The notes beneath the pieces are model-generated. The model worked only from the letters and a program-made list of their open reading frames with translations. It was not told the DNA's origin and did no database searches. The position numbers were made by a program, and so were the translations under genes. A DNA stretch of 35,216 nucleotides from the NCBI GenBank assembly GCA_023253625.1, contig JALRFY010000197.1:1-35216 (forward strand), in the 5' to 3' direction. Shown piece by piece: positions 6,902 to 14,758 of this stretch. Source of the DNA: Akkermansiaceae bacterium. GTDB taxonomy: Bacteria; Verrucomicrobiota; Verrucomicrobiia; Verrucomicrobiales; Akkermansiaceae. Every line of letters begins with the position of its first letter. The first letter of the stretch is position 1.

Positions 6902-7874
6902 GAGGCGGTAGGTTTTTAATGGCTTGGTCGAAGTCAGATTCGAGCATGCGATCTTCCTTTCGGCGGAATGCCGTGAACTCATCTTCGGCATGTTCTTTGG
7001 CGAGATCTGCGGAGACTTTGCCGGCATTTTTCAGCACTTCGCGGTCGTTGAGGGTGAGGAAACCTTCGAGCTTGGTGATCCAGTCCTGCATGGACATGGG
7101 AATCCGGCGCTCTGCCTGGGATTGGGCGAAGATGAGATATTGCTCCACCAGGTTGTTCAGGGCGCGGAGTTCGTCTTCGTTCAAATAGTTCTTGGCGATG
7201 CCGACATCGGACTTGCGGATGCGGACGCCTTCCCAGTTGGTGAGACCCATGTTCGGCAGGGTTCGGTCGGCACGGGAGACGATGACCTCGGCGGCGGTCT
7301 GGCCGTGGATGGCGTAGTGAACCTTGTTTTGGACGGTGGCGTAAAAGGTCTGGGTCAGCGGCGCATCCTTGTCGTAATCAATGCTGGTGGCGTAGATGTC
7401 GGTGATTTTCTGGTAAAACCGCCGCTCGCTGGTGCGGATGTCTTGGATGCGGCGCGTCAGCTCCTCGAAGTAATCGTTGCCCTCCTGCGGGTTTTTCAGA
7501 CGGTCATCATCGAGCACGAAACCCTTGGTGATGTATTCCTTGAGCTTGTCTGCCGCCCATTGGCGGAAACGCACGGCCATGGGGCTGCGCACGCGGAAGC
7601 CGAGCGCGAGCACCATGTCGAGATTGTAGCACTCCACTTCGCGAGTCACTTCACGAGTGCCTTCGATTTGAACTGTTCGGAATAACCGAACAGTTGCCTC
7701 AGGCTCCAGTTCCCCGTCCTCGAATATGTGTTTGATGTGTTCGCTGATGGTTCCCTTGGCCTTGCCGAAAAGCTCGGTGAGCTGTTTTTGGCTCAGCCAG
7801 ACGGTCTGGTTTTCCAGCCGCACGTCCAACTTCGTGCGCCCGTCTTCGCTTTGGTAAAGGATGACTTGGCTCAT
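6894..7874 (-). CDS. rhuM: RhuM family protein
   Basis: A 326-residue protein with the hallmark RhuM sequence: an N-terminal winged-helix-like part (QTVWLSQKQLTELFGKAKGTISEHIKHIF, ~23-51), then EVECYNLDMVLALGFRVRSPMAVRFRQWA and the long helical region with YATVQNKVHYAIHGQTAAEVI and LTNWEGVRIRKSDVGIAKNYL. The family was named from a Salmonella pathogenicity island gene but is widespread in restriction-modification and defence loci; its biochemical role is not established. Length is normal for the family. Its ATG overlaps the stop of the upstream PLD-helicase fragment as ATGA, and its stop overlaps the possible micro-ORF. Confidence 0.88.
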   Translation of the reverse strand: MSQVILYQSEDGRTKLDVRLENQTVWLSQKQLTELFGKAKGTISEHIKHIFEDGELEPEATVRLFRTVQIEGTREVTREVECYNLDMVLALGFRVRSPMAVRFRQWAADKLKEYITKGFVLDDDRLKNPQEGNDYFEELTRRIQDIRTSERRFYQKITDIYATSIDYDKDAPLTQTFYATVQNKVHYAIHGQTAAEVIVSRADRTLPNMGLTNWEGVRIRKSDVGIAKNYLNEDELRALNNLVEQYLIFAQSQAERRIPMSMQDWITKLEGFLTLNDREVLKNAGKVSADLAKEHAEDEFTAFRRKEDRMLESDFDQAIKNLPPHG

Positions 7875-8194
7875 GACTTCCCTTCGGGTTGGAGAAAAGG
7901 ATTCGGGGTTTTGGCTTCCTCGAGGCTGCGGTCGAGGACGTCCTTCGCACGACTTTTGAGTGCCTCAAGCAACTCCTTGCGAGTCCGCATCGTGGTTTCA
8001 TTGCCCATCAGGATGCGGATGTGATCGAGCTTCTGCCATTTTCCGTCGAGTTCTAACAAAGCGCCGATCTCAAAGTATCCCGTTGCGATATCGAAGGTTT
8101 TGGAAATCTCGGTCCATTCAGCCAAATAGCGCAAACCGGTCCAGCCGGAGATGCTGTTATCAACGATGAAAAGGTCGGATTGATTGGTGCGCAT
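7871..8194 (-). pseudogene. N-terminal fragment of a PLD-type helicase, coupled to rhuM
   Basis: A 107-residue ORF. DLFIVDNSISGWTGLRYLAEWTEISKTFDIATGYFEIGALLELDGKWQKLDHIRILMGNE matches the start of large SNF2-type helicases that carry an N-terminal phospholipase-D-like nuclease domain, proteins typically near 1000 residues in defence islands. Here the frame stops after LEEAKTPNPFLQPEGKS, before the PLD HxK catalytic motif and the whole helicase, and overlaps the rhuM ATG as ATGA. I interpret it as a truncated gene in which rhuM has replaced the 3' part. The clean overlap also leaves open a short, still-translated derivative. Family identification rests on memory of the motif, not a search. 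Confidence 0.65.
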
Positions 8195-8413
8195 GAAATC
8201 AGGACATTAGCTTTTACCACAGGGGGTGGGACAAATAGGGGGGCAGCGTCAAAATTTGTGAAATTTTTTCTACGCGATGCAGGATCCGCCCGCCGTTGGC
8301 CGGAAGCGCGGCTGCAAGTAGTTGGTTTTCAGTATGTTCATCATGTTTGCTCGCGCATTATCCTGAAACCGCCGTGTCTAGCAAGGCGGATTGGTGACGG
8401 GGCTTTTTGTAGC

Positions 8414-8875
8414 CTACCGGGGGCAGGGTGCCAGCAGCTTTGGGTGGATCCGGATCTGGAAGAGCGGGACATAGGCACCGGCGGATTTGCGAAATGGCTT
8501 TCCGGGCAGCGGAACCAGGGTGCGGAGGAGCACTTGCAGGCGCTGGATCACTGCCCGGACCTTGGGCTGGCCTGCCGGGCGGGATTTGGCGGCGACGGGC
8601 AGCGGGATGCGATTGGCGGGATGGGCTGCGATTTGGGCTTGGCGGTCGGCGAGGTCGGTGAATTCCAAGCGGTTGCGGATTCTCAAAGTCTCCATTTCCG
8701 CGGTGAACCAGCGGTGCGTCGGGAACAGCACGGTGGATCGGTGCGGGTGGAGAGATCGCGGAACAGGCCGTTGAAATCGCCAAGCTGGCCGGCCGGTGGC
8801 CTCAAATCCCTGTAGGGCCTTGCGTGATATCTCCGCCAGCAGGTCCAAAGCTCGCAGACAAGAAAAAGGAAGCAC
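8414..8875 (-). pseudogene. Possible decayed gene of unknown function
   Basis: The minus-strand frame is open for 153 codons and its second half has strong third-position G/C periodicity and protein-like sequence (FTAEMETLRIRNRLEFTDLADRQAQ, then RAVIQRLQVLLRTLVPLPGKPFRKSAGAYVPLFQIR). In the first half the displayed frame (RPAWRFQRPVPRSLHPH) looks unnatural, while another frame over the same bases reads GQLGDFNGLFRDLS, suggesting one or two frameshifts near 8740-8800. No family is recognised and no good start is visible. It could also be an intact hypothetical protein. Confidence 0.35.
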
Positions 8876-8902
8876 GCTGGGTGGAAGGAGGTGGAATAAG
8901 GC

Positions 8903-8966
8903 GGAATCCCGAGCCGGAGGCTCAGGTCACGGTTGGAATCCGGAGCCGGAGGCTCGGGCTACGGTT
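8903..8966. repeat. Tandem repeat, two 32-bp units
   Basis: Two adjacent 32-bp units, 8903-8934 and 8935-8966, start GGAATCC and contain GAGCCGGAGGCTC, itself a 5-bp stem with a 3-base loop. They differ at only a few positions. They lie in non-coding sequence between the decayed ORF and the DUF456 gene. Confidence 0.7.
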
Positions 8967-8971
8967 GAAAC

Positions 8972-9013
8972 CAAAGAAAGGGACGGGCCTCCCAAAGAAA
9001 GGGACGGGCCTCC
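8972..9013. repeat. Tandem repeat, two identical 21-bp units
   Basis: The unit CAAAGAAAGGGACGGGCCTC plus a final C is repeated exactly twice (8972-8992 and 8993-9013), followed by a third, diverged CCAAGAAGGGAGG start. It directly follows the 32-bp tandem block and precedes the DUF456 gene by about 75 bp. Probably replication-slippage repeat DNA; no function is assigned. Confidence 0.75.
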
Positions 9014-9088
9014 CCAAGAAGGGAGGTTGAGCACTTGCGGTGGTGCCGAGGTGCTTGCTTCCGGCGAGCGTGCCGTATATCGATCCCC

Positions 9089-9625
9089 ATGCCCGACTGG
9101 CTGCTATCGGATCAATTGTGGGGCGGGGTGGGGACCGGGCTGGCCTGGCTGGTGACTTGCTGCCTGCTGGCGGTGGGCATGGCGGGTTGCGTGTTGCCGT
9201 TCCTGCCCGGGCACCTGTTCCTGTTCCTCGCGGCGGTGTCGCACCGGTTGATGCTGGGAGCTGAAGCCTCCGGCCTGCATTGGTGGTCGTTCGTGATCCT
9301 CGGCCTGATGATGGCGATCTCGCAGGCGCTGGAGTTTTTCAGCGGCGCGGCGGGCGCGAAGTGGTTCGGCGGCAGCCGCTGGGGCGCACTTGGCGCATTG
9401 GCCGGCGGCTTGGCCGGGATGTTCTTCATTCCCCTTGGTTTGCTGTTGGGTCCGCTGATCGGCGCGGTGCTCGGCGAGTTCGCGATCGCCCGCAGGTCGG
9501 CACGGCCGGCGCTGGTTTCCGGTGTCGGCTCGGTGGCGGGCACGCTCGCCGGCATGGCCATCAAGCTCGCCATCGGCGGCGCGATGGTTGTCTGGTTTTT
9601 CCTCGACGTGTTGTGGATCGGTTAG
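9089..9625 (+). CDS. DUF456 family membrane protein
   Basis: A 178-residue integral membrane protein of the DUF456 type. It has four to five hydrophobic segments rich in Gly/Ala (LAWLVTCCLLAVGMAGCVLPFLPGHLFLFLAAV; FVILGLMMAI; ALGALAGGLAGMFFIPLGLLLGPLIGAVLGEF; GVGSVAGTLAGMAIKLAIGGAMVVWFFLD). The family signature G-x-x-x-P-x-x-P-G early on and the central glycine-zipper-like loop ending in GPxxGAxxGE are present. The ATG at 9089 (MPDWLLSD) is preferred over the track's 9035 because the extra 18 residues are basic and Cys-rich and unlike the family. Function is unknown. It converges with the 5'-nucleotidase-like gene. Confidence 0.8.
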   Translation: MPDWLLSDQLWGGVGTGLAWLVTCCLLAVGMAGCVLPFLPGHLFLFLAAVSHRLMLGAEASGLHWWSFVILGLMMAISQALEFFSGAAGAKWFGGSRWGALGALAGGLAGMFFIPLGLLLGPLIGAVLGEFAIARRSARPALVSGVGSVAGTLAGMAIKLAIGGAMVVWFFLDVLWIG

Positions 9626-9632
9626 GCCGCGT

Positions 9633-11171
9633 TTACCCGATCTCGCCGCGGCGCAGCAGGCCGTCGATGAGCGCGCCGCGGGTGTCCACGACGGTGGTGC
9701 GGCGTTTGGCATCGGGGCGGGAGACGAGTTCGCGCAGTTTCATCATCGAGCGTCCGCCGGATTGGGCGTCGTAGCTGTTGCAGGCGATGCTGAAACGCGC
9801 GGCCATGTCCACCGGCTCGCCGTGGCGGGTGAAGCGGAGGATTTCGCCGGTGTTGGAAACGCGCAGGTCGAAGGGCCAGAGGATGCGGTCGGAGCCACGC
9901 AGCTGGCGTTCATCCTTGAGGATTTCCAACAGCGCGGCGGCGTCGAGTTCGGCGGTGACGAGCAGGTTTTCGTAGGGGATCAATTTCCAGCAATCGGCCA
10001 CGGTGAGATCGCCGGGCTGCAGGTCGCCGGTGCGGAAGGTGCCGTGATAGACGCCGTCCACGGGTTTGCCGTCGCGTTGCAGGGCGTCTGCAAAGCACTC
10101 GCAGAAAAGCGTGGCGAGCGGATTGCCCTGGCCGCCGGAGCGGATGATGGATTTGACGGTGGCGACCTTGCGCGCGAGTTGGGCGGCGGTGGTTTTCAGG
10201 TCGGGCTCCGCCAGCTCGATCACGGCGGGGTCTTGCGCGATGTCGGAACCCATCAACTCGGTGATGGCGTCGCGGCCGATCAGTTTGCGGCTCTCGATAT
10301 CGAAGGTGAGGTCGAGCCGGCCGAGGTGGATGCCATGATAGCCGGCCTGTGAGCAAAACACGTTGCCGGTTTTCCACAGCGGTTGGTTCTGGTGGCTGTG
10401 GCCGCCGAGGTAAGCGTCCACGCCTGCGACTTCACCGAGGATTTCCCGCAGCGGATTGGCGAAATCGTCGCGCGGGCGGAATCCCATGTGGCCCATCACC
10501 ACCACGGCGTCGGCCCCGGCCTCACGCGCCTCGGCCACGGATTTGCGCAGCGAGGCGAGCGGGTGCTCGACCGTCACGCCGCCGAGCGTTTCCGGCGCAA
10601 GCCAATACGGGAGTCCCGGCGTGACCAGTCCGACGAGCGCGATGCGGAATCCGCCCGCATCCACCATCGTCCAAGGCCGCACGTTTTTCCACGCGCCGGC
10701 GAGCGTGCCGGGTGCCTTGCCATCGACCGCGATGTTTCCTGTTAGAACAGGTGATTTGGAAAGCGCGAGGTTGGCTTCGAGCACCGCGCGGCCCCAATCG
10801 AAGTCGTGGTTGCCAAGCGTCCATGCATCGTAATCGAGCAGATTGAACATCCGCATCATCAGCTTGCCCTGGTTGAGATGGCTTTCCGGCGTGCCTTGCC
10901 AGACGTCGCCGAGGTCCACGAGCAGCGAGTGGGGAAACAGGTGCCGCCACTCCCGGATGCGGGTGGCGCAACGGGCGAAGCCGCCGAGGTTTTCCACGCC
11001 ATCGTAATTCCGGGTCGGCACGATGTGGCCGTGGAGATCGGTGGTGTGGATGATGGAAACCGTGCGGAAGTTCTGCTCCGCGGCGCGCAGGCCGAGCGCC
11101 GCGGCACCCAGCCACGCGCCGGTGCCGCGCAGGAAACCCCGCCTGGTGGTGTGTGCGTTCATCGGCTGCAA
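9633..11171 (-). CDS. Tat-exported 5'-nucleotidase/metallophosphatase (UshA-like)
   Basis: A 512-residue secreted bifunctional metallophosphatase. The N-terminus TTRRGFLRGTGAWLGAAALGLRA is a Tat signal (RRxFL). The metallophosphoesterase domain follows with the metal-binding motifs TTDLHGH (~43-49), LVDLGDVWQG, TLGNHDFDWG, VVMGHMGF and GGHSHQN. The C-terminal 5'-nucleotidase domain (~330-510) contains DGVYHGTFRTGDLQPGDLTVADCWKLIPYEN and the substrate-site region near ACNSYDAQSGG. Family members hydrolyse nucleotides or UDP-sugars in the periplasm for phosphate or nucleoside salvage. A start at the second ATG (11162) is equally likely. The gene is monocistronic as far as can be seen. Confidence 0.88.
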   Translation of the reverse strand: MQPMNAHTTRRGFLRGTGAWLGAAALGLRAAEQNFRTVSIIHTTDLHGHIVPTRNYDGVENLGGFARCATRIREWRHLFPHSLLVDLGDVWQGTPESHLNQGKLMMRMFNLLDYDAWTLGNHDFDWGRAVLEANLALSKSPVLTGNIAVDGKAPGTLAGAWKNVRPWTMVDAGGFRIALVGLVTPGLPYWLAPETLGGVTVEHPLASLRKSVAEAREAGADAVVVMGHMGFRPRDDFANPLREILGEVAGVDAYLGGHSHQNQPLWKTGNVFCSQAGYHGIHLGRLDLTFDIESRKLIGRDAITELMGSDIAQDPAVIELAEPDLKTTAAQLARKVATVKSIIRSGGQGNPLATLFCECFADALQRDGKPVDGVYHGTFRTGDLQPGDLTVADCWKLIPYENLLVTAELDAAALLEILKDERQLRGSDRILWPFDLRVSNTGEILRFTRHGEPVDMAARFSIACNSYDAQSGGRSMMKLRELVSRPDAKRRTTVVDTRGALIDGLLRRGEIG

Positions 11172-11488
11172 TTTGACCGGAATCCTCGGTTTGGCAAGCC
11201 GCCGGACACGGCCCGGGCCGACGCATCAGGATACCTTGGATTCACCGCCAAGACGCCAAGTCCGCCCAGATCTTGGGAGGATGTCGCGGAGTTACCACGA
11301 TCCGAACAAGTGTTACGACCGCTTGTTGGATTGGATTTTGAAAATTCCTTGGCGTCTGGCGTCTTGGCGGTGAAAAATGCCGGATTTCAAGATGCGTCGG
11401 CCCTGCCACGGCACACAGTCCGGCACTCCTCAAAGGCAGCGGCATCTCGGAGGTTGACCCTCCGCCCGGGGCCCGCGAGGCTGTTGCC
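11172..11488. other. Intergenic region with palindromic repeat, upstream of the sulfatase
   Basis: A 317-bp divergent intergenic region that should hold promoters for the 5'-nucleotidase and the sulfatase. Its centre is occupied by a 134-bp palindromic repeat (11241-11374). The last 20 bases include GCGAGG about 8 nt before the sulfatase GTG start, a reasonable ribosome binding site. No other element was recognised. Confidence 0.6.
11241..11374. repeat. Palindromic dispersed repeat, family B (134 bp)
   Basis: Terminal inverted repeats TTCACCGCCAAGACGCCA (11241-11258) and TGGCGTCTTGGCGGTGAA (11357-11374) match perfectly over 18 bp. The interior shows no open gene. A 15-bp piece of the left end, CGCCAAGACGCCAAG, recurs exactly at 25410-25424 inside mfd, followed there by a further CGCCAAG. 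This makes it a second family of small, transposase-less dispersed repeats in this genome. Spread by trans-acting enzymes is inference. Confidence 0.75.
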
Positions 11489-12952
11489 GTGAAATCACTG
11501 ATAGCCGCGCTCTGCTTTTCCGCCTGGTCATGGGTTCTGTATGCGGCCGGGGAAGCGCGACCGAATTTCATTTTCTTCATCTCGGACGACATCTCGCAGG
11601 AGGACCATGGCTGCTACGGCCATCCGGTGATCAAGACCCCGCGCATCGATGGCCTCGCGGCGGACGGCATGCGCTTCGACAACGCCTACCTCGCGATCAG
11701 CAGTTGCAGCCCGTCGCGATGCAGCATCATCACCGGACGCTATCCCCACAACACTGGCGCTCCCGAGCTGCATTCGGTGCTGCCCGACGACCAGATCCGT
11801 TTCCCGGAGCTGTTGCGCAAGGAGGGCTATTACACCGCGCTCTCGGGAAAGAACCACATGTTCGGCAACAAGGACCGGGCGTTTGATTCGATCACGCGCG
11901 GCGGCGGACCCGGCGGTTCGGACGATTGGGTGGGCCTGGTGCGCGACCGGCCCAAGGACCGGCCGTTCTTTTTCTGGTTCGCCGCGAATGACGCCCACCG
12001 CGGCTGGGATGTGAGCGATCATGCTCCCGAATACGATCCAGCCGAGGTGGTTGTGCCGCCTTACAATGTTGACACACCCGTTACCCGCGAGGACTACACG
12101 AAGTATTATCATGAGGTGAGCCGCTTCGATCACTTCGTCGGTTTGGTGCGTGACGAACTCGAGCGGCAGGGAGTCTTGGAAAACTCCTTCCTGGTGGTCG
12201 GCTCGGACAACGGCCGGCCCTTTCCCCGCGCCAAGAGCCGTCTCTACGACAGCGGCATCAAGACGCCGTGGGTGGTCCATTTTCCGAAGTTGATCCAAAA
12301 GGGAGCGGTCACGAAGAGTTTTGTCAGCAGCATTGATCTCAGTGCCACTTGCCTGGAATTGGCCGGGATCGATATTCCCGAAACCATCCAGGGACGTAGC
12401 TTCCTGCCTATCCTCAAGGACCCGGAAACCACCGTGCGCGAGGTGATTTTCGCCGAACAAAACTGGCACGTTTACCGCAACCATTCACGCCTCGTGCGGT
12501 GGGGGGACTTCGCCTACATCCGCAACAATATCCCCAACCAGATCAACATCTGCGCGGAAGCGGATCTGACTTATCCTGCCGGCAAGGAACTCTGGCAGGC
12601 CCATGCCGCGGGCAGGACCACGGAACAACACTGGCAGGTTTTCGCCAATCCATGCCCGGAGGAGGAACTATACCATGTCAGTGCAGATCCCCACCAACTC
12701 ACCAACCTCGCCACCAAACCGGAGTATGCGGCGCAGCTCGAGACCGCCCGCAAGGCGCTCGCCCGGTGGACCGGGGAAACCGGTGACACCGTTCCCGCCA
12801 ATCCCACGCCCAACCGCCGCGGCCCGCCGCGCGTCGTGGACGGCAAGGTCGTGCCGGGAAAACAAGAGGCGGGTGGCAACCCGCATGCCGAGTTCCCCGG
12901 TGCCGCGCGCAAGGCGACGAAGATCCATCATCCCGGGCCGTTGCGTCCCTGA
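11489..12952 (+). CDS. Secreted sulfatase, N-sulfoglucosamine sulfohydrolase-like
   Basis: A 487-residue formylglycine sulfatase with a GTG start and a Sec signal peptide (~1-20). RPNFIFFISDDIS carries metal-binding Asp33/34, and SSCSPSRCSIITGRYPHNTG contains the C-x-P-x-R motif at C73-R77, the Cys being converted to formylglycine by a maturase. ALSGKNHMFGN, NDAHRGWDV and GSDNGRP are further active-site stretches, and DSGIKTPWVVHFP is typical of the heparan N-sulfatase (SGSH, S1_8-like) branch. It should desulfate a sulfated sugar outside the cytoplasm. The C-terminal tail (PTPNRRGPPRVVDGKVVPGKQ) is short and basic. It converges on a phosphoesterase gene with only 11 bp between. The branch assignment is tentative. 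Confidence 0.87.
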   Translation: MKSLIAALCFSAWSWVLYAAGEARPNFIFFISDDISQEDHGCYGHPVIKTPRIDGLAADGMRFDNAYLAISSCSPSRCSIITGRYPHNTGAPELHSVLPDDQIRFPELLRKEGYYTALSGKNHMFGNKDRAFDSITRGGGPGGSDDWVGLVRDRPKDRPFFFWFAANDAHRGWDVSDHAPEYDPAEVVVPPYNVDTPVTREDYTKYYHEVSRFDHFVGLVRDELERQGVLENSFLVVGSDNGRPFPRAKSRLYDSGIKTPWVVHFPKLIQKGAVTKSFVSSIDLSATCLELAGIDIPETIQGRSFLPILKDPETTVREVIFAEQNWHVYRNHSRLVRWGDFAYIRNNIPNQINICAEADLTYPAGKELWQAHAAGRTTEQHWQVFANPCPEEELYHVSADPHQLTNLATKPEYAAQLETARKALARWTGETGDTVPANPTPNRRGPPRVVDGKVVPGKQEAGGNPHAEFPGAARKATKIHHPGPLRP

Positions 12953-12963
12953 ACGGCAACGAG

Positions 12964-14022
12964 TCAATTCCCGGGTCTGGAAAGTTTGAGAGTGAAGCGG
13001 TTCTGCGCACCCAGGTTGCTGCAGTCCTGGGTCGGGGAATAGTCGTGGACCTCGACCGTGCCCTGTGCGGTGAATTCCATGAGCCGCAGCCAACTGTCGC
13101 CGCCGTTTGGCTTCATCTGGAAATTGACGAGCATCTGGTGGACATCGCGGCCACCGGGGGTGGTGCTGGTGAGGCGGGCAAGACCTTCGCGCAGGACGTG
13201 GCCGTTGAGGGTGAGGATGAAGTTTTCGTGCCTGGACACTAGGTTCTGCCATAACTCCTCACCGTCCATCACGTCATCACCGTTGTTCTTTGCCATCGGG
13301 TAGGATTTCGAGTGGGGGTTCCAACTCTGCTTTTCACCAAACTTCTGCCAGTCGTAGCGGACGTTGCCGAGGTAAGTGTAGGCGTGGGTGATCAGGATGG
13401 CTTCCCGGTTGGCGTGCTTGGCGGCGACCTCGTTGGCCCAGCGTACCACATCGGCCCGGGGGCCGAACTCCAGCGCAATGACGAGGAACTTGCGTCCGCC
13501 CGCCGTGAACAGGTGGTAGCTGTTGCACATGCTGTCGGGCTCCTTGTCGTAAGTGCCGCCAAAGGTGGGGAGCTTGTCGTATTTGGACTTCGGGAAGTAG
13601 TCGTTGAGCAGGGTGCTGCGGTCTGCGGCCTTGCCGTTTTGGCCGCAGTCGTGATTGCCGGGAACGAAGAAATAGGGCAGCTCGCCGTCGAGCCGGCCCA
13701 TCGCCGCCCGGGCGACCTCCCACTGCGATGGCGTGTTGTGCTCGGTGATGTCACCGAGGTGGAGCACCGCCTCGATCCTGCGCCGCTTCTTCTGCTCGAC
13801 GAGCCACTGGGTCTGGGCATGGAAGCCGTCCGGGAATCTCTGGCAGTAGGTCTGGGTATCGGGCAGGACGGCGATGGTGAATGAGTCCTCGGCGGGCAGC
13901 GGTGGCTCGCCGGCTTGGAGGATGGAGGGCTCCTTGGCGGCGAATGCCGGGCTGGCGGAGGATCCCGCGAGCGAAGCGAGGGAACTAATGCGGAGAAACC
14001 GGCGGCGTGTCGTTTGAGTCAT
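12964..14022 (-). CDS. Tat-exported calcineurin-like metallophosphoesterase
   Basis: A 352-residue protein with a Tat signal (TTRRRFLRISSLASLAG) and alanine-rich cleavage region near residue 28. Metallophosphoesterase motifs follow in order: IAVLPDTQTYC, VLHLGDITEH, FFVPGNHD, AILITHAYTYLG and ILTLNGHV, giving the usual Asp/His/Asn dimetal site. The C-terminal quarter (QMKPNGGDSWLRLMEFT) forms the family's beta-rich end. Substrate is unknown; relatives act on phosphodiesters or phosphomonoesters. Convergent with the sulfatase; the start is set by the Tat motif. Confidence 0.85.
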   Translation of the reverse strand: MTQTTRRRFLRISSLASLAGSSASPAFAAKEPSILQAGEPPLPAEDSFTIAVLPDTQTYCQRFPDGFHAQTQWLVEQKKRRRIEAVLHLGDITEHNTPSQWEVARAAMGRLDGELPYFFVPGNHDCGQNGKAADRSTLLNDYFPKSKYDKLPTFGGTYDKEPDSMCNSYHLFTAGGRKFLVIALEFGPRADVVRWANEVAAKHANREAILITHAYTYLGNVRYDWQKFGEKQSWNPHSKSYPMAKNNGDDVMDGEELWQNLVSRHENFILTLNGHVLREGLARLTSTTPGGRDVHQMLVNFQMKPNGGDSWLRLMEFTAQGTVEVHDYSPTQDCSNLGAQNRFTLKLSRPGN

Positions 14023-14174
14023 GGGTGCAGGGGAATATGGAGATGCTCGATTCCCAAGCCCAATATGAAGCTCTTAACAATTCAACCATGTTGTCTCCCA
14101 AATCTTGCCAGCATCGCCCTTGAAAAGGGTGCCGACGTATTGGGCGGTGGTGCCAACAGCGATGACGTCACGAT

Positions 14175-14693
14175 TCAGCGCCCGGAAAGGCGCAGGGCGG
14201 CGTGGATTTTGAAATCAACGAGCTTTCCGGCGGACTGTTGCTCGCGCAGCCAGCCTGCCAGTTCCACGAGCGGGACGTGATGAACGGTGATGTCCTCGCC
14301 AGCGGTGCCGCCGCCCTGGTGTTCGCGCGTCAGGCCGGTGGCCTGGAACAGGTGGATGATTTCCGAGGTCATGCCCGCCGAGGTCGGTGTGTCGAGCAGC
14401 AGCCGGATGTCCGTGGCACGGTAGCCGGTTTCCTCCAGCAACTCGCGCGCGGCCGTTTCCGCCAGCGATTCGCCGCAGTGCTCGTCCTCGTCGCCGACGA
14501 TGCCGGCGGGGATTTCAATCACGCGGGCCTGCACCGGGATGCGGAATTGCTCGACGAGCACGATTTCGTCCTCCGGCGTGATGGCGAGGATGCCGACGCA
14601 TTCGTTCGACTGCGGACGGCGGACGAAGTCCCATCGGCCGATCCGCTCAAGTCTGAGCCAACGGGTTTGATGGAGGAGTTCAGGTTGGGTCAT
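14175..14693 (-). CDS. Nudix hydrolase, ADP-ribose pyrophosphatase-like
   Basis: A 172-residue Nudix protein. GDEDEHCGESLAETAARELLEETGY contains the REUxEExGU core of the Nudix box; the spacing from the first Gly to the first Glu is two residues longer than the strict consensus. Features typical of the ADP-sugar pyrophosphatase group are ILAITPEDEIVLVEQFRIPVQARVIEIPAG before the box and the proline-containing TSAGMTSEIIHLFQATGL after it. It probably cleaves ADP-ribose or another nucleoside diphosphate sugar in the cytosol. The ATG at 14693 (MTQPELLHQTRW) is chosen; the track's longer start would run over the divergent dehydroquinate-synthase-like gene and adds no domain. Confidence 0.85.
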   Translation of the reverse strand: MTQPELLHQTRWLRLERIGRWDFVRRPQSNECVGILAITPEDEIVLVEQFRIPVQARVIEIPAGIVGDEDEHCGESLAETAARELLEETGYRATDIRLLLDTPTSAGMTSEIIHLFQATGLTREHQGGGTAGEDITVHHVPLVELAGWLREQQSAGKLVDFKIHAALRLSGR

Positions 14694-14758
14694 GGGAATT
14701 TGTCGGGCAAGAATGGCTGGCGCTTGACGTATGAGGGCGATACTTCCGGCCCGAACCC

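Larger units (their letters stand above)
8195..9088. other. Gene-poor right border of the accessory region
   Basis: Nearly 900 bases without an intact gene I trust. It contains the probable leader of the rhuM/HEPN operon (8195-8280; a TTGACG hexamer occurs on the minus strand near 8245 but no good -10 was found), a possibly decayed leftward ORF (8414-8875), and two tandem repeat blocks (8903-9013). The long plus-strand ORF 8180-8815 looks like a shadow of the decayed minus-strand frame. Confidence 0.55.

Noticed and set aside
8180-8815. Plus-strand 211-aa ORF in the gap before the DUF456 gene
   Set aside because: Antisense to the frame with better codon periodicity; sequence is unlike a natural protein and matches nothing recognised.
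9522-10352. Plus-strand 276-aa ORF antisense to the 5'-nucleotidase-like gene
   Set aside because: Shadow of the high-GC minus-strand gene, which has clear motifs throughout.
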